Program-made: the position numbers and the translations under genes
From: Bradyrhizobium sp. Y36
Lineage (GTDB): Bacteria > Pseudomonadota > Alphaproteobacteria > Rhizobiales > Xanthobacteraceae
Direction of reading: 5' to 3'
Length of the DNA: 64,000 nucleotides
NCBI RefSeq assembly: GCF_002531575.1
Contig: NZ_NWTI01000001.1
Coordinates: 579,501 to 643,500 of the forward strand
Notes under the pieces: model-generated
Told to the model about the DNA's origin: nothing
Databases searched by the model: none
What the model saw: the letters and a program-made list of their open reading frames with translations, nothing else
Shown here: positions 10,478 through 18,372 of the stretch, piece after piece
Layout of the letters: each line of letters starts with the position of its first letter
Numbering within the stretch: position 1 is the stretch's first letter

Positions 10478-10760
10478 CTTCTTCTCACCTGTGGCCATCC
10501 TTCGAGACGCCCGCCGTTGGCAGGCCTTCAGGATGAGGACCGCGTACGCGGCACCCGTTCTCGACGAGCAACGATGCTGCTCGGCCTCACCCCGAGGAGA
10601 CCGCGAAGCGGTCGTCTCGACGGACGAGGCGTGCGCTCGGGCGAGGGAGAGCCGGGCGCCGGCCAATAAAAAAGCGGGCCTTGCGCCCGCTGCCTCTCAA
10701 CTCTCTTCCCGACGCCCGGGCGGAGCGAGGCTCCACCCGGGCAAAGAAAAAGAAGCCTCG
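10478..10760. other. Intergenic region with repeat remnants and hairpins
   Basis: No credible gene. It holds a degenerate repeat (about 10500-10640, ATCCTTCGAGACGC ... TCAGGATGAGGACCG), the - strand terminator at 10667-10692, and a strong GC hairpin at about 10717-10745 (GCCCGGG ... CCCGGGC) directly 3' of the small peptide gene. Confidence 0.6.
10667..10692 (-). terminator. Rho-independent terminator for the Lys/Ala peptide gene
   Basis: Read on the - strand, AGCGGGC and GCCCGCT arms with a 5-nt loop are followed by a run of six T (TTTTTTA). It lies about 70 bases past the stop of the 22-residue peptide. Confidence 0.8.
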
Positions 10761-10829
10761 TTACTTCTTCTTCGCCTTCTTGGCCTTCTTCGCCTTCTTC
10801 TTCGCCGCCTTCTTCGCTTTCTTAGCCAT
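10761..10829 (-). CDS. 22-residue Lys/Ala peptide
   Basis: A tiny gene encoding a 22-residue peptide made only of Met, Ala and Lys (MAKKAKKAAKKKAKKAKKAK plus KK), like an isolated histone H1/AlgP-type tail. It has an AGAGGA ribosome-binding site a few bases upstream of the ATG at 10829. It ends with TAA and is followed by a hairpin and a rho-independent terminator. Together these support a real transcription unit. The likely role is binding nucleic acid or another polyanion, which is inference from charge alone. A longer frame through the same bases gives poly-Arg and is a shadow. Confidence 0.6.
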   Translation of the reverse strand: MAKKAKKAAKKKAKKAKKAKKK

Positions 10830-11233
10830 AGGATCCTCTTAAGGGTTAATGGTGGAACGCGACACGAGGGATGCTCGGCGGAGGGCCAGCCTCGCAACAT
10901 CCTCGACGATCAGATCAGCAGATTCGCAGCTTTCTGCCCCGCGCTGTCACATCCGTGTCATCGCGTTATCCACAGCTCAGATGCGTTTTCGGGTGATTTT
11001 GGTCCGCGAATCCGCATCGACGCGCCGCCTCGTCATCGCCGCGGACACGCTTAACGATCCGCCAACGGCCGCGCGCCGTTCATGAATCCAAAACCAAAGG
11101 GGAACTTTCGACGATCGCAGTGAGACTCCATTAAGCGCAACCGGCGCATCGTCTCCGCAAGAAAACGGGGACGAGTCATGGACGGACGGCTACCAGGGAC
11201 GGGGGGCGCGAGGCTGCGCGTGCTGCACGTGTC
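10830..11233. other. 400-bp intergenic region with one DnaA-box match
   Basis: No gene is supported. A perfect DnaA-box consensus, TTATCCACA, lies at 10966-10974, but it is single and without an AT-rich unwinding region or further boxes. The divergent promoters for the Lys/Ala peptide (-) and the diguanylate cyclase (+) should lie here. Confidence 0.5.
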
Positions 11234-12439
11234 ATGCTGAACGTATCGACCTTGTGGACCGTCTTCGTCGTCAACTTCCTGGCGCTCGGCGTGATCTGGG
11301 CCTACGTGACGCGGTCCTATCCGAAATTCGCCGCCGCTCGGTTCTGGATGGCCTCGTCCTTCGTCGGCGCGATCGGGGCGATGACGGCGCTGATCCGTCT
11401 GTTCGTTGCCTCTCCCTTGCCGCTTCTGCTCGGCGCTGCCGGCGTCATCGCCGCCAGTTGCCTTGCCGCCATGGGCATTCAGCGCTTCTACGACCGGCCG
11501 GTCTCCTGGCGCCTGATGAGTATCGCGGGCAGCCTGAGCCTCGGCGGCGTCGTTCTCTTCATGGTCGGCTTCGAGCACATGCAGCTGCGCATGCTCAGCT
11601 ACACGCTCGGTCAGGCCCTGCCGCTGGTGCTGGCGCTGCGTTTGTTGCTGTGGCCGCCCGAAGGCCGCGCCAGCCCGGGCGCGCGCCTGTCCGGCATCGT
11701 CATCCTCGCCATCATCGCGATCCTGATGGTGCGCACCGCCGGCAATCTGCTCGGTTACGATCTGTCGGCGAAGGCCGGCGGCCAGACCCATGCCGTCATG
11801 GTGCTGGGGCTGCTGTTCCTGTCGATGACGCTCAATTTCGGCTTCCTGCTGATGGCGATGGACCGCCTGCGCGGCGAGGTTGCCGATCTCGCACTGCTCG
11901 ACGATCTCACCGGCGTCGCCAACCGGCGGCATCTGTTGCAGCGCCTGACCGAGGAGTGCGCCCGCTCGGAGCGCAGCGGCGCACCGTTCTCGCTGCTGGT
12001 GATCGATCTCGACGGCTTCAAGACCATCAACGACACCCACGGCCATGCCGCCGGCGACGCCTGCCTTCAGCACTTCACGCTGATGGCGCAGACGCGGCTG
12101 CGGCCCGGCGACATGCTCGCCCGCACCGGCGGCGACGAGTTCTGCGTCGTGCTGCCGTCCTCGTCCTTGCGCGAGGCCGCCGCGATCGCCCGCCGCGTGC
12201 TCGAGGTCTGCCGCCAGGATGCCGAGGCCTGCACCGGCAGCGACATCCCGATCGCGATCTCGATCGGCGTCGCCCAATGGGATGCCGGCATCGGCGCCTT
12301 CCCGGATCGCCTGCTGGCCAATGCCGATAACGCCCTCTATGCCGCCAAGAAGAACGGCAAGAACGACTTCGCCGTCTACGATCCGGTGCCGCCGCTGTCG
12401 CCCGACCTGACGGACCTGAGCCAGCGCACATTCGCGTGA
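11234..12439 (+). CDS. Membrane-bound diguanylate cyclase (GGDEF)
   Basis: Makes cyclic di-GMP from two GTP. The 401-residue protein has an N-terminal block of about six membrane helices (residues 5-210) that may act as sensor, then a GGDEF domain from about 225. The active site GGDEF at 299-303 is intact. The product-inhibition site RxxD is also intact five residues upstream (RPGD at 290-293), so feedback control by c-di-GMP is expected. DLTGVANRR starts the domain. No EAL domain is present. ATG at 11234 starts the first helix. Confidence 0.95.
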   Translation: MLNVSTLWTVFVVNFLALGVIWAYVTRSYPKFAAARFWMASSFVGAIGAMTALIRLFVASPLPLLLGAAGVIAASCLAAMGIQRFYDRPVSWRLMSIAGSLSLGGVVLFMVGFEHMQLRMLSYTLGQALPLVLALRLLLWPPEGRASPGARLSGIVILAIIAILMVRTAGNLLGYDLSAKAGGQTHAVMVLGLLFLSMTLNFGFLLMAMDRLRGEVADLALLDDLTGVANRRHLLQRLTEECARSERSGAPFSLLVIDLDGFKTINDTHGHAAGDACLQHFTLMAQTRLRPGDMLARTGGDEFCVVLPSSSLREAAAIARRVLEVCRQDAEACTGSDIPIAISIGVAQWDAGIGAFPDRLLANADNALYAAKKNGKNDFAVYDPVPPLSPDLTDLSQRTFA

Positions 12440-12477
12440 GGCCGTGCTACATCAGGGGCCGTAACGGGACCTGCCTG

Positions 12478-13101
12478 ATGATCTCTCGCCTGCTCGCGGC
12501 CGTTCTCGCCGCCCTCGTTCTGATCTCACCCGCCGCTGCCGCCGCCGCTGACCTGACGACGCTCGCGCGCGCCTCGGGCACGCCCGACATTCCCGGCTTG
12601 AAGATCGTCTGGCTTGCCCCCTGGGGCGATGTCCGCAATGCAAATCCCTGGCGCAACGTCATCGTGCACCAGACCGAGGGACCGGCCGGCTCGGCGCGCG
12701 GCGGTGCGGCGGAGCAGGCGAAGAAGCCGACCCGGCGCGGCGTCACGGTGTGGGTCGAGACCGACGGCACGGTCTATTGGGCGGTCGCCGAAAACCTGGT
12801 GCCGACCCATGGCGACGGCGCCAACCGCAACGACAACAAGTACATCGACAACAGCGCGACCTACCGCCAAGTGGTGCGCGACAATTCGATCGGCGTCGAG
12901 TTCGCCGGCAATTATCCTGACGTGACGACCGGTCCGACCGACGCGCAGGTCGCGGCGTGGAAGACCCTCGTGAAGGTGCTGCGCGCGCGCTACGACATCC
13001 CGCTCGACCGCGTCTATGCCCACAACTGGATCGACTACAAGGACGCGCGCTATTGCGAAGGCTGCTGGCTGGCGACGCTGGCGCGGATGTGGGGGGAGTA
13101 G
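12478..13101 (+). CDS. N-acetylmuramoyl-L-alanine amidase (Amidase_2/PGRP type)
   Basis: A probable periplasmic Zn amidase that cuts the amide between MurNAc and the stem peptide. The 207-residue protein has a clear signal peptide (MISRLLAAVLAALVLISPAA). Fold motifs include NVIVHQTEG (first His ligand), a Tyr in VYWAVAENLVPTHGDG, SIGVEFAGNYPD, and YAHNWIDYKDARYCEGCW with the second His and a Cys/Asp candidate ligand. ATG at 12478 is chosen over the in-frame GTG at 12436, which overlaps the stop of the cyclase gene and would spoil the signal peptide. It lies tail to tail with the gene at 13112. Confidence 0.85.
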   Translation: MISRLLAAVLAALVLISPAAAAAADLTTLARASGTPDIPGLKIVWLAPWGDVRNANPWRNVIVHQTEGPAGSARGGAAEQAKKPTRRGVTVWVETDGTVYWAVAENLVPTHGDGANRNDNKYIDNSATYRQVVRDNSIGVEFAGNYPDVTTGPTDAQVAAWKTLVKVLRARYDIPLDRVYAHNWIDYKDARYCEGCWLATLARMWGE

Positions 13102-13111
13102 GCGAAGGGCG

Positions 13112-13453
13112 TCACAACGCCTGCGCCATCCAGCCGAAGAACCGTCGCATCAATCCCGGCCGCTGCGGCAATTCCGGCGGCTGGTCCGCGGCCAGCACGC
13201 GTTTGAGGAAGTAGTCCAGGAACACCATGTCGTTCGGCTCGGTGACGGTGAATGTCTCGTCGCCGAAGAACACGCTGTAGCTGTAGAAGAACGGACCCAT
13301 GATCGGATAGCTCGCGGTCGACGCATAGTCCTTGGAGATCACGAACTCGCATGGCTCCAGCCCATGCTCGCGCATCGCCTGCTCGACCAGCGGCAGCTTG
13401 CGCATGAACTGGGCCGAGAAGCCGCCGACGGTGGATTGCAGGATGATCGACAT
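13112..13453 (-). CDS. Conserved hypothetical protein (113 aa)
   Basis: A soluble 113-residue protein starting MSIILQSTVGGFSAQFMRKL. It has a central part rich in aromatic residues (IMGPFFYSYSVFFGDETFTV) and a basic, Pro-containing C-terminus ending FFGWMAQAL. No signal peptide, known motif or clear paralogue is visible in the window. It is convergent with the amidase (10-bp gap) and divergent from the gene at 13561. Function unknown. Confidence 0.6.
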   Translation of the reverse strand: MSIILQSTVGGFSAQFMRKLPLVEQAMREHGLEPCEFVISKDYASTASYPIMGPFFYSYSVFFGDETFTVTEPNDMVFLDYFLKRVLAADQPPELPQRPGLMRRFFGWMAQAL

Positions 13454-13560
13454 GGTGTTCGTCCAATCGATGCTGTCGGTTCGGTCATCGTGGGTCGGTT
13501 GACCGGACGCGCGGGTTCAAGGCAAGCTCGTTCTACGGCAGCGAGGGGGAGGGGAATGTG

Positions 13561-14064
13561 ATGGCTGTCTCATTCGGCAACACGGCATGCGTCGGGCTTC
13601 GTCACGCGTTGCCGCGCGGCTTGCGCGCGTTCGGCGTTATGCCGGCGATCGTACTGTCGCTTTGTACGTCGCTGCTGGTGGCGCTGGAGATGCCGAGCAA
13701 ACCCTTCCTCGACAAGAACAGCTTTTACCTCGCCTCCGCCGGCTTCCGCGTGCAGCTTGCCAACGATGCGGCGGGCCAGAAGGCGTTGCGCGCGCTGCCG
13801 CCGCATCGCTTCGTGATGCACCGCAACGGCGGCGACATCCGCTATCTCTACGCCGAGCCGCTTCATTGCGTCTGCGTCTTCATCGGCTCGCAGGCTGCTT
13901 ATGCGGCCTATCGCGGCATGCTCAGCCGCGGCGCGGACCAGCCCGACATCGTCTCCGCCGACTACAAGACGCAGGCCAGCGCATTGCTCGACGAGACGCC
14001 GGCGCAGCTGGAGGATCAGGTCGAGCCGGAATCGCTCGCGGATTATTTCCGGGCGTTTTATTGA
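13561..14064 (+). CDS. Conserved hypothetical protein with one membrane anchor
   Basis: A 167-residue protein with a single hydrophobic segment (about residues 25-44, AFGVMPAIVLSLCTSLLVAL) followed by a soluble domain. That domain contains FVMHRNGGDIRYLYAEPLHCVCVFIGS, described here in parts: HRNGGD, then a Cys-x-Cys pair. ATG at 13561 is selected because GGAGGGGA ends five bases upstream; a GTG directly before it is less well placed. No function is recognised. The C-terminus is acidic (EDQVEPESLADYFRAFY). A REP-type repeat follows the gene. Confidence 0.6.
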   Translation: MAVSFGNTACVGLRHALPRGLRAFGVMPAIVLSLCTSLLVALEMPSKPFLDKNSFYLASAGFRVQLANDAAGQKALRALPPHRFVMHRNGGDIRYLYAEPLHCVCVFIGSQAAYAAYRGMLSRGADQPDIVSADYKTQASALLDETPAQLEDQVEPESLADYFRAFY

Positions 14065-14103
14065 GCGCTGTCGAGCGGCCGGTACTGAGAACGCCCCGGC
14101 AAC

Positions 14104-14218
14104 TGTCATCGCCCGGCTCGACCGGGCGATCCAGTATTCCAGAGACCTGCGTTGAAGATCTCGCTGATGCCATTAGCGCTGCGGCGTACTGGATGCCCCG
14201 CCTGCGCGGGGCATGACA
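14104..14218. repeat. REP-type palindrome, fourth copy
   Basis: It has the same terminal inverted arms (TGTCAT ... ATGACA) and inner CGGCTCGACCGGGCGATCCAG block as the three copies at 7.5-8.2 kb, but a longer, diverged centre. Confidence 0.85.
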
Positions 14219-14273
14219 CCGAGGGTGGGGTTGCCGCTGTGCCTTGTTCGACCACAGCTTCGCCCACCCAAAC

Positions 14274-14303
14274 AAAAAAGCCGGCGTTGCCGCCGGCTTT
14301 CCG
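14274..14303 (-). terminator. Rho-independent terminator of rpoH
   Basis: Read on the - strand, AGCCGGC and GCCGGCT arms with a 6-nt loop are followed by TTTTTTG, about 45 bases past the rpoH stop. Confidence 0.85.
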
Positions 14304-14346
14304 TCTTTTTCGATCCGCCAATCTCTCGTCGCGGCGAAGCCTCGCT

Positions 14347-15246
14347 TTAGTGCGCGGCTTCCAGCGCGGCCTGCTCGGCCCTTGCGATCGTGCCCTTGAC
14401 CGCGGACTGCACCTTCTCGAAGGCGCGGACCTCGATCTGGCGGACGCGCTCGCGCGACACGCCGAACTCGGCGGCAAGGTCTTCCAGCGTCATCGGCTCA
14501 TCGGCGAGGCGGCGCGCCTCGAAGATGCGGCGTTCGCGCGGGTTGAGCACGCCCATGGCGCCGTTGAGGGCGTCGCGGCGTTCGTCATATTCCTCGTGCT
14601 CGGCCAGCATGGCTTCCTGGTTGGGCGTATTGTCGACCAGCCAGTCCTGCCATTCGCCGGCTTCGCCGTCGTCGCGGATCGGTGCGTTGAGCGACGCGTC
14701 GCCGCCGAGGCGGCGGTTCATGTCGATCACGTCCTGGTCCGTGACGCCGAGGCGCTTGGCAATGATCTTCACCTGGTCGGGGCGCAGATCGCCTTCGTCC
14801 AGCGCGTTGATCTTGCTCTTCGCCTTGCGCAGGTTGAAGAACAGCTTCTTCTGGTTCGCGGTGGTGCCCATCTTCACGAGCGACCAGGAACGCAGGATGT
14901 ACTCTTGAATCGACGCCTTGATCCACCACATGGCGTAGGTGGCGAGACGGAATCCCTTCTCGGGTTCGAAACGCTTCACCGCCTGCATCAGGCCGACATT
15001 GCCTTCCGAGACGACCTCGGAGATCGGCAAGCCGTAGCCGCGATAGCCCATGGCGATCTTGGCGACGAGCCGGAGATGGCTGGTGACGAGTTGGTGCGCC
15101 GCGTCGCGATCGTCATGCTCGCGCCAACGCTTGGCGAGCATGTATTCCTGCTGGGGTTCCAGCATCGGGAACTTGCGGATCTCGGCGAGGTAGCGAGATA
15201 GGCCGGATTCTCCATTGAGGACCGGCAAAGCAGCGGTACGGGCCAT
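14347..15246 (-). CDS. rpoH: RNA polymerase sigma-32 factor RpoH
   Basis: Heat-shock sigma factor. The 299-residue product carries the diagnostic RpoH box QKKLFFNLR at residues 132-140. It also has region 2 (TSHLRLVAKIAMGYRGYGLP and LATYAMWWIKASIQEYILRS) and a region 4 helix-turn-helix (EDLAAEFGVSRERVRQIEVR). The start ATG at 15246 gives the usual MARTAALPVL beginning. It lies downstream of the RluD-type synthase on the same strand, 217 bases apart, so it probably has its own promoter; a terminator follows. Bradyrhizobium species carry several rpoH genes, so which paralogue this is cannot be told here. Confidence 0.96.
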   Translation of the reverse strand: MARTAALPVLNGESGLSRYLAEIRKFPMLEPQQEYMLAKRWREHDDRDAAHQLVTSHLRLVAKIAMGYRGYGLPISEVVSEGNVGLMQAVKRFEPEKGFRLATYAMWWIKASIQEYILRSWSLVKMGTTANQKKLFFNLRKAKSKINALDEGDLRPDQVKIIAKRLGVTDQDVIDMNRRLGGDASLNAPIRDDGEAGEWQDWLVDNTPNQEAMLAEHEEYDERRDALNGAMGVLNPRERRIFEARRLADEPMTLEDLAAEFGVSRERVRQIEVRAFEKVQSAVKGTIARAEQAALEAAH

Positions 15247-15463
15247 TGTGCGCCCTCCAAAGGTTCAGGCCCCCGATAGCGGCGGGCCAGGCAGACGACC
15301 GCTGTGTCAAAGCCGGTCGGGCTGCGATGTTCCGCGTCGGTCATTTCCAACGCAGGCGCAATATACCCCATCGGGGGTCGAAAAGGGAAGGATTGCTGAC
15401 GTCACGTCCCCGTGTGGCAGCTATAACTTTTTGTAATGTAACGCTTTTCTCAAGGGCCCTGCG

Positions 15464-16471
15464 TCATAGCGCCGCTTTGAGAGCGCTCTGCAGGAGAAGC
15501 AAATCCTCCGGCAAAGGCGCCTCCCAGTGGAGTAATTCTCCGGTTCTCGGGTGCTCCAATACCAGCAGGTAAGCGTGTAAGGCCTGCCGTCCGAGTGCGG
15601 CGAGGGCGGCCTGCGACTCGGGCCCAAGCTGGTTCGCCTTGGTCTTGAAATGCGGGCCATAGACCGCATCGCCCATCAGGGGGTGGCCGATATGGGCGAG
15701 ATGGACCCGGATCTGGTGGGTGCGTCCGGTCTCGAGCTCGCAAGCGAGCAACGTTGCGATGGGCTTGCCGTCGCGCCCCGTAAAGCTCTCCAGGATTTCC
15801 CAATGCGTCACCGCCTCGCGGCCACCCTGGCGCACCGCCATCTTCTCGCGCGCATGCGGGTGACGGTCGATCGGCGCGTCGACGGTGCCACGATGCCGGC
15901 CGGGCACGCCCCAGGCAAAGGCCATGTAGCCGCGCCGCATCTCGCCGGTGCGGCCGTGGTCGGCGAACTGCGCCGACAGCGAGGCGTGGGCCATGTCGTT
16001 CTTGGCGACCACCATCAGCCCGGTCGTGTCCTTGTCGAGCCGGTGCACGATGCCGGGCCGGCGCACCCCGCCGATGCCCGAGAGCGAGGCGCCGCAATGG
16101 GCGATCAGTGCGTTCACCAGCGTCCCCGTCTCGTGGCCGGCGGCGGGGTGCACCACCAGCCCCTTCGGCTTGTTGAGAACGACGATGTCGTCGTCCTCGA
16201 ACACGATATCGAGGGCGATCTTCTCGCCCTTGGGCTCGGCGGGCGCCGCCTCCGGCACCTCGATTGTGATCGTATCGCCGGATGCGACGTGATAAGCGGG
16301 GTCGCGGACGGGGGTGGCCTTCAGGCTCACCGCGCCCGCCAGGATCAGGGCTTTGAGCCTTGATCGCGACAGGTCCGGCAGGCGCGCCGCCAGCACGCGG
16401 TCGAGCCGGGCCGAGCCCTCGTCGCCCTCGACCACGACCTCTAACCTCTGCGCTGAACCCGGGCTTTCCAT
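15464..16471 (-). CDS. rluD: RluA/RluD-family 23S rRNA pseudouridine synthase
   Basis: Converts uridine to pseudouridine in 23S rRNA (RluD acts on helix 69). The 335-residue protein has an N-terminal S4 RNA-binding domain (about 17-75) and the catalytic domain with HRLDKDTTGLMVV, where Asp146 is the nucleophile. NKPKGLVVHPAAGHETGTLV and GRTHQIRVHLAHIGHPLMGD further define the RluA/RluD group. The start at 16471 is preferred over an upstream in-frame codon at 16567, which would run through the neighbouring gene. Its ATG overlaps the ATG of the divergent gene at 16470 within the palindrome CATG. The RluD rather than RluA/C assignment is by gene order with rpoH. Confidence 0.9.
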   Translation of the reverse strand: MESPGSAQRLEVVVEGDEGSARLDRVLAARLPDLSRSRLKALILAGAVSLKATPVRDPAYHVASGDTITIEVPEAAPAEPKGEKIALDIVFEDDDIVVLNKPKGLVVHPAAGHETGTLVNALIAHCGASLSGIGGVRRPGIVHRLDKDTTGLMVVAKNDMAHASLSAQFADHGRTGEMRRGYMAFAWGVPGRHRGTVDAPIDRHPHAREKMAVRQGGREAVTHWEILESFTGRDGKPIATLLACELETGRTHQIRVHLAHIGHPLMGDAVYGPHFKTKANQLGPESQAALAALGRQALHAYLLVLEHPRTGELLHWEAPLPEDLLLLQSALKAAL

Positions 16472-16814
16472 GACGACGTCTGACACCGCTGTTCCCGAAC
16501 CGACCCCCGAGCAGGCCGCGCTGTTCGCGCGGGTGCGGCGGATGATGCTGATCGCGGGGTTGACCACGGCGCTGGCTGTCTGCGCCGTGCTGATCGCGGT
16601 GGGCTACCGCCTTTTCAAGTCGGAGGGAAGGGCGGTCGAGACCGCTGGCGACGTCACCGCCACCCTGCCCAAGGGCGCCAAAATCGTCTCCACCGGGGTT
16701 GCCGGCGACCGCCTCGTCGTCACGCTGGATTTGGGCGGGGTTATCGAGATCCGCACTTTCGATGCCCGCACCCTGAAGCCGTCCGGACGGCTGAAATTCG
16801 CCAACGAGCCTTAA
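16470..16814 (+). CDS. Small single-TM protein divergent from rluD
   Basis: A 114-residue protein: a short acidic/Pro N-terminus (MTTSDTAVPEPTPEQAALFA), one membrane helix (about residues 27-48, LIAGLTTALAVCAVLIAVGY), then a small beta-rich domain (LPKGAKIVSTGVAGDRLVVT, VIEIRTFDARTLKPSG). It resembles what I recall as the DUF6476-type proteins found beside rluD in rhizobia, but I am not sure of that. Its start codon overlaps that of rluD on the opposite strand, so the two genes have no spacer at all and any leader of one lies in the other. Confidence 0.7.
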   Translation: MTTSDTAVPEPTPEQAALFARVRRMMLIAGLTTALAVCAVLIAVGYRLFKSEGRAVETAGDVTATLPKGAKIVSTGVAGDRLVVTLDLGGVIEIRTFDARTLKPSGRLKFANEP

Positions 16815-16909
16815 GGCGGCGCGATCTGGGGATCGTGCCCGGTCCACATTGTCTTGCCACGCAACTTCTGATTTAGCTTTTGCGAGGGGACGTTGGGTCG
16901 GGACTGGGA

Positions 16910-17500
16910 ATGGGGCATATCAAGTCACTCGTGGTTGCGATGACATTCGTCGTCGGATCGCTCGGTTGTGCTGGATTTGCGGCGCTTGCAGAGCCGGCCG
17001 GGCAGCCCGCAGCCCCCGCCAAACAGGCTGGACTCGCGGCGCCGGCGAAGCGCGCCGCTGCACAGGCCAAGCCGGTGGGGTCGCGGAACGCGCGGCTCTT
17101 TTTCCTGCGCGAGAAGGGCATTTTGGGCGCGGTGGGCGGGCTCGCCGCCTCCACTGAGATACTGATCGACGGCAAGTCCGCCGGAAAGGTCGACATGGGG
17201 ACATTCTTCGCCGTCGATCGGCCGCCGGGTCTCATCAAGATCGCCACTCACATGAAGCTGTCGATCGCGGATTACGAGATCGAAGTCCCGATCGAGGCCG
17301 GCAAGACCTATTATTTCGGCGTCGGCACCCGGCGTGGCGGCGCCCCCGTTCAGGATCTGCTCAACCAGGCCATCGCGGGCAGCAGCGGCGAGCAGATCCG
17401 CTCGTCATCGCCCTTCAAGGCCTCTTTCGCCGGCGCGGGCTTGTTCCGGTTCGAGCCTGCCGCTGGGGCCGCCGCGATCGAGAAACTGAAGACGCCGTGA
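16910..17500 (+). CDS. Exported DUF2846-like protein
   Basis: A 196-residue protein with a signal peptide (IKSLVVAMTFVVGSLGCAGF) and an Ala/Pro/Lys linker. The C-terminal domain matches the pattern of DUF2846 (STEILIDGKSAGKVDMGTFF, then an Ile-Lys-rich strand and VPIEAGKTYYFGVGTRRGG). A Cys in the signal region (GSLGCAGF) might be a weak lipobox. ATG at 16910 is used; an in-frame TTG at 16880 is possible but has no need. Family members are envelope proteins of unknown function. tRNA-Glu follows downstream. Confidence 0.65.
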   Translation: MGHIKSLVVAMTFVVGSLGCAGFAALAEPAGQPAAPAKQAGLAAPAKRAAAQAKPVGSRNARLFFLREKGILGAVGGLAASTEILIDGKSAGKVDMGTFFAVDRPPGLIKIATHMKLSIADYEIEVPIEAGKTYYFGVGTRRGGAPVQDLLNQAIAGSSGEQIRSSSPFKASFAGAGLFRFEPAAGAAAIEKLKTP

Positions 17501-17647
17501 GTGTTCCCGGCGTCTTTGCGGGACGCGCGCGCCTGAAAGGCCGCCGCGCCGTTAAGCCTGACCCGCACCCATCGAGAATATCCGGGACTTTCGCACCCGA
17601 TCGAGGCTTGCCGTGGGCAAAATTCGCGGCTATGTCCTGTCCCGCAC

Positions 17648-17722
17648 GCTCCCTTCGTCTAGCGGTTAGGACGCGGCCCTCTCAAGGCTGAAACAGGGGT
17701 TCGATTCCCCTAGGGAGCGCCA
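17648..17722 (+). tRNA. tRNA-Glu (anticodon CTC)
   Basis: A complete 75-nt cloverleaf. The acceptor stem GCTCCCT pairs with AGGGAGC. The D arm is TCGTCTAGCGGTTAGGACG and the anticodon loop CTCTCAA gives CTC, reading GAG. The T arm is ACAGGGGTTCGATTCCCCT. The 3' CCA is encoded. Intact tRNA genes can serve as integration sites, but no integrase or attachment duplication was seen next to it. Confidence 0.97.
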
Positions 17723-17778
17723 TGAAGCCAGCTCTTCCCCTGATCTCCACTTGATTGTTCCATCCCTGGGGTGAGCCT

Positions 17779-18312
17779 GTGGCATTGGCGATCAATATCC
17801 GGGCCGACGATGCTTCGGCCGGCGAAATCGAGCGGCTGTGGGATCAGGTGGCCGCGTTCGAGGTCGAGCCCTCGATGCGGGCCCTCGGCTACCGGCCGCA
17901 TTTTACATTTGCCATCTACGACACGCCCGCGATCGAGGAGAAGACCGCGTGGGACGTGATGCAGGCAGCCATTGCGGGCGAAACCCAGCTGCGGATCGCG
18001 TTCAAACGAATTCGCTGGTTCGAGGGCGCTCCGCTCGTTCTGTGGGCGGAGCCGGAGGTCGACGCCACCCTGGTTCGCATCCACGGCGCCATCAGCGCGG
18101 CCATCGATCCCGCGCATTGCCGTCCGCATTACCGGCCCGGTGCCTGGACGCCGCATTGCACGCTCGGCACGGCCGTTGCCGAGGAACGGCGCGATGACGC
18201 GAAGGCCTTTGCACGCGCGTTCGATCGCAGCATTGACGTACTGTTCGACGTCGCGGACTGCGTCGTCTTTCCGCCTGTGCGGATCATCGCCGAGCGACAA
18301 CTACCGTCGTAG
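17779..18312 (+). CDS. 2H phosphoesterase (2'-5' RNA ligase-like)
   Basis: A member of the 2H superfamily, whose enzymes open cyclic phosphates or join RNA ends with two His-x-Thr/Ser motifs. Both are seen: PHFTFAIY with His41 and TPHCTLG with His126 (numbered from the GTG start). The 177-residue length is normal. GTG at 17779 is preferred because GGGGTGAG lies just upstream; an in-frame TTG at 17755 has no such site. It begins 57 bases after tRNA-Glu. A role in RNA or nucleotide 2',3'-cyclic phosphate metabolism is likely, but the substrate is unknown. Confidence 0.8.
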   Translation: MALAINIRADDASAGEIERLWDQVAAFEVEPSMRALGYRPHFTFAIYDTPAIEEKTAWDVMQAAIAGETQLRIAFKRIRWFEGAPLVLWAEPEVDATLVRIHGAISAAIDPAHCRPHYRPGAWTPHCTLGTAVAEERRDDAKAFARAFDRSIDVLFDVADCVVFPPVRIIAERQLPS

Positions 18313-18372
18313 TTGGCGTTCGCTTCGGCGTCATTGATCACGGTGCATCAAACCAATGTCGCACGCTCCCCC

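Noticed and set aside
10966..10974. A perfect DnaA-box TTATCCACA, considered as sign of a replication origin.
   Set aside because: It is single, without an AT-rich region, other boxes or origin-associated genes. A 9-mer can occur by chance.
17648..17722. tRNA-Glu as an integration site of a mobile element.
   Set aside because: No integrase gene, no repeated 3' tRNA fragment and no compositional shift were found nearby.
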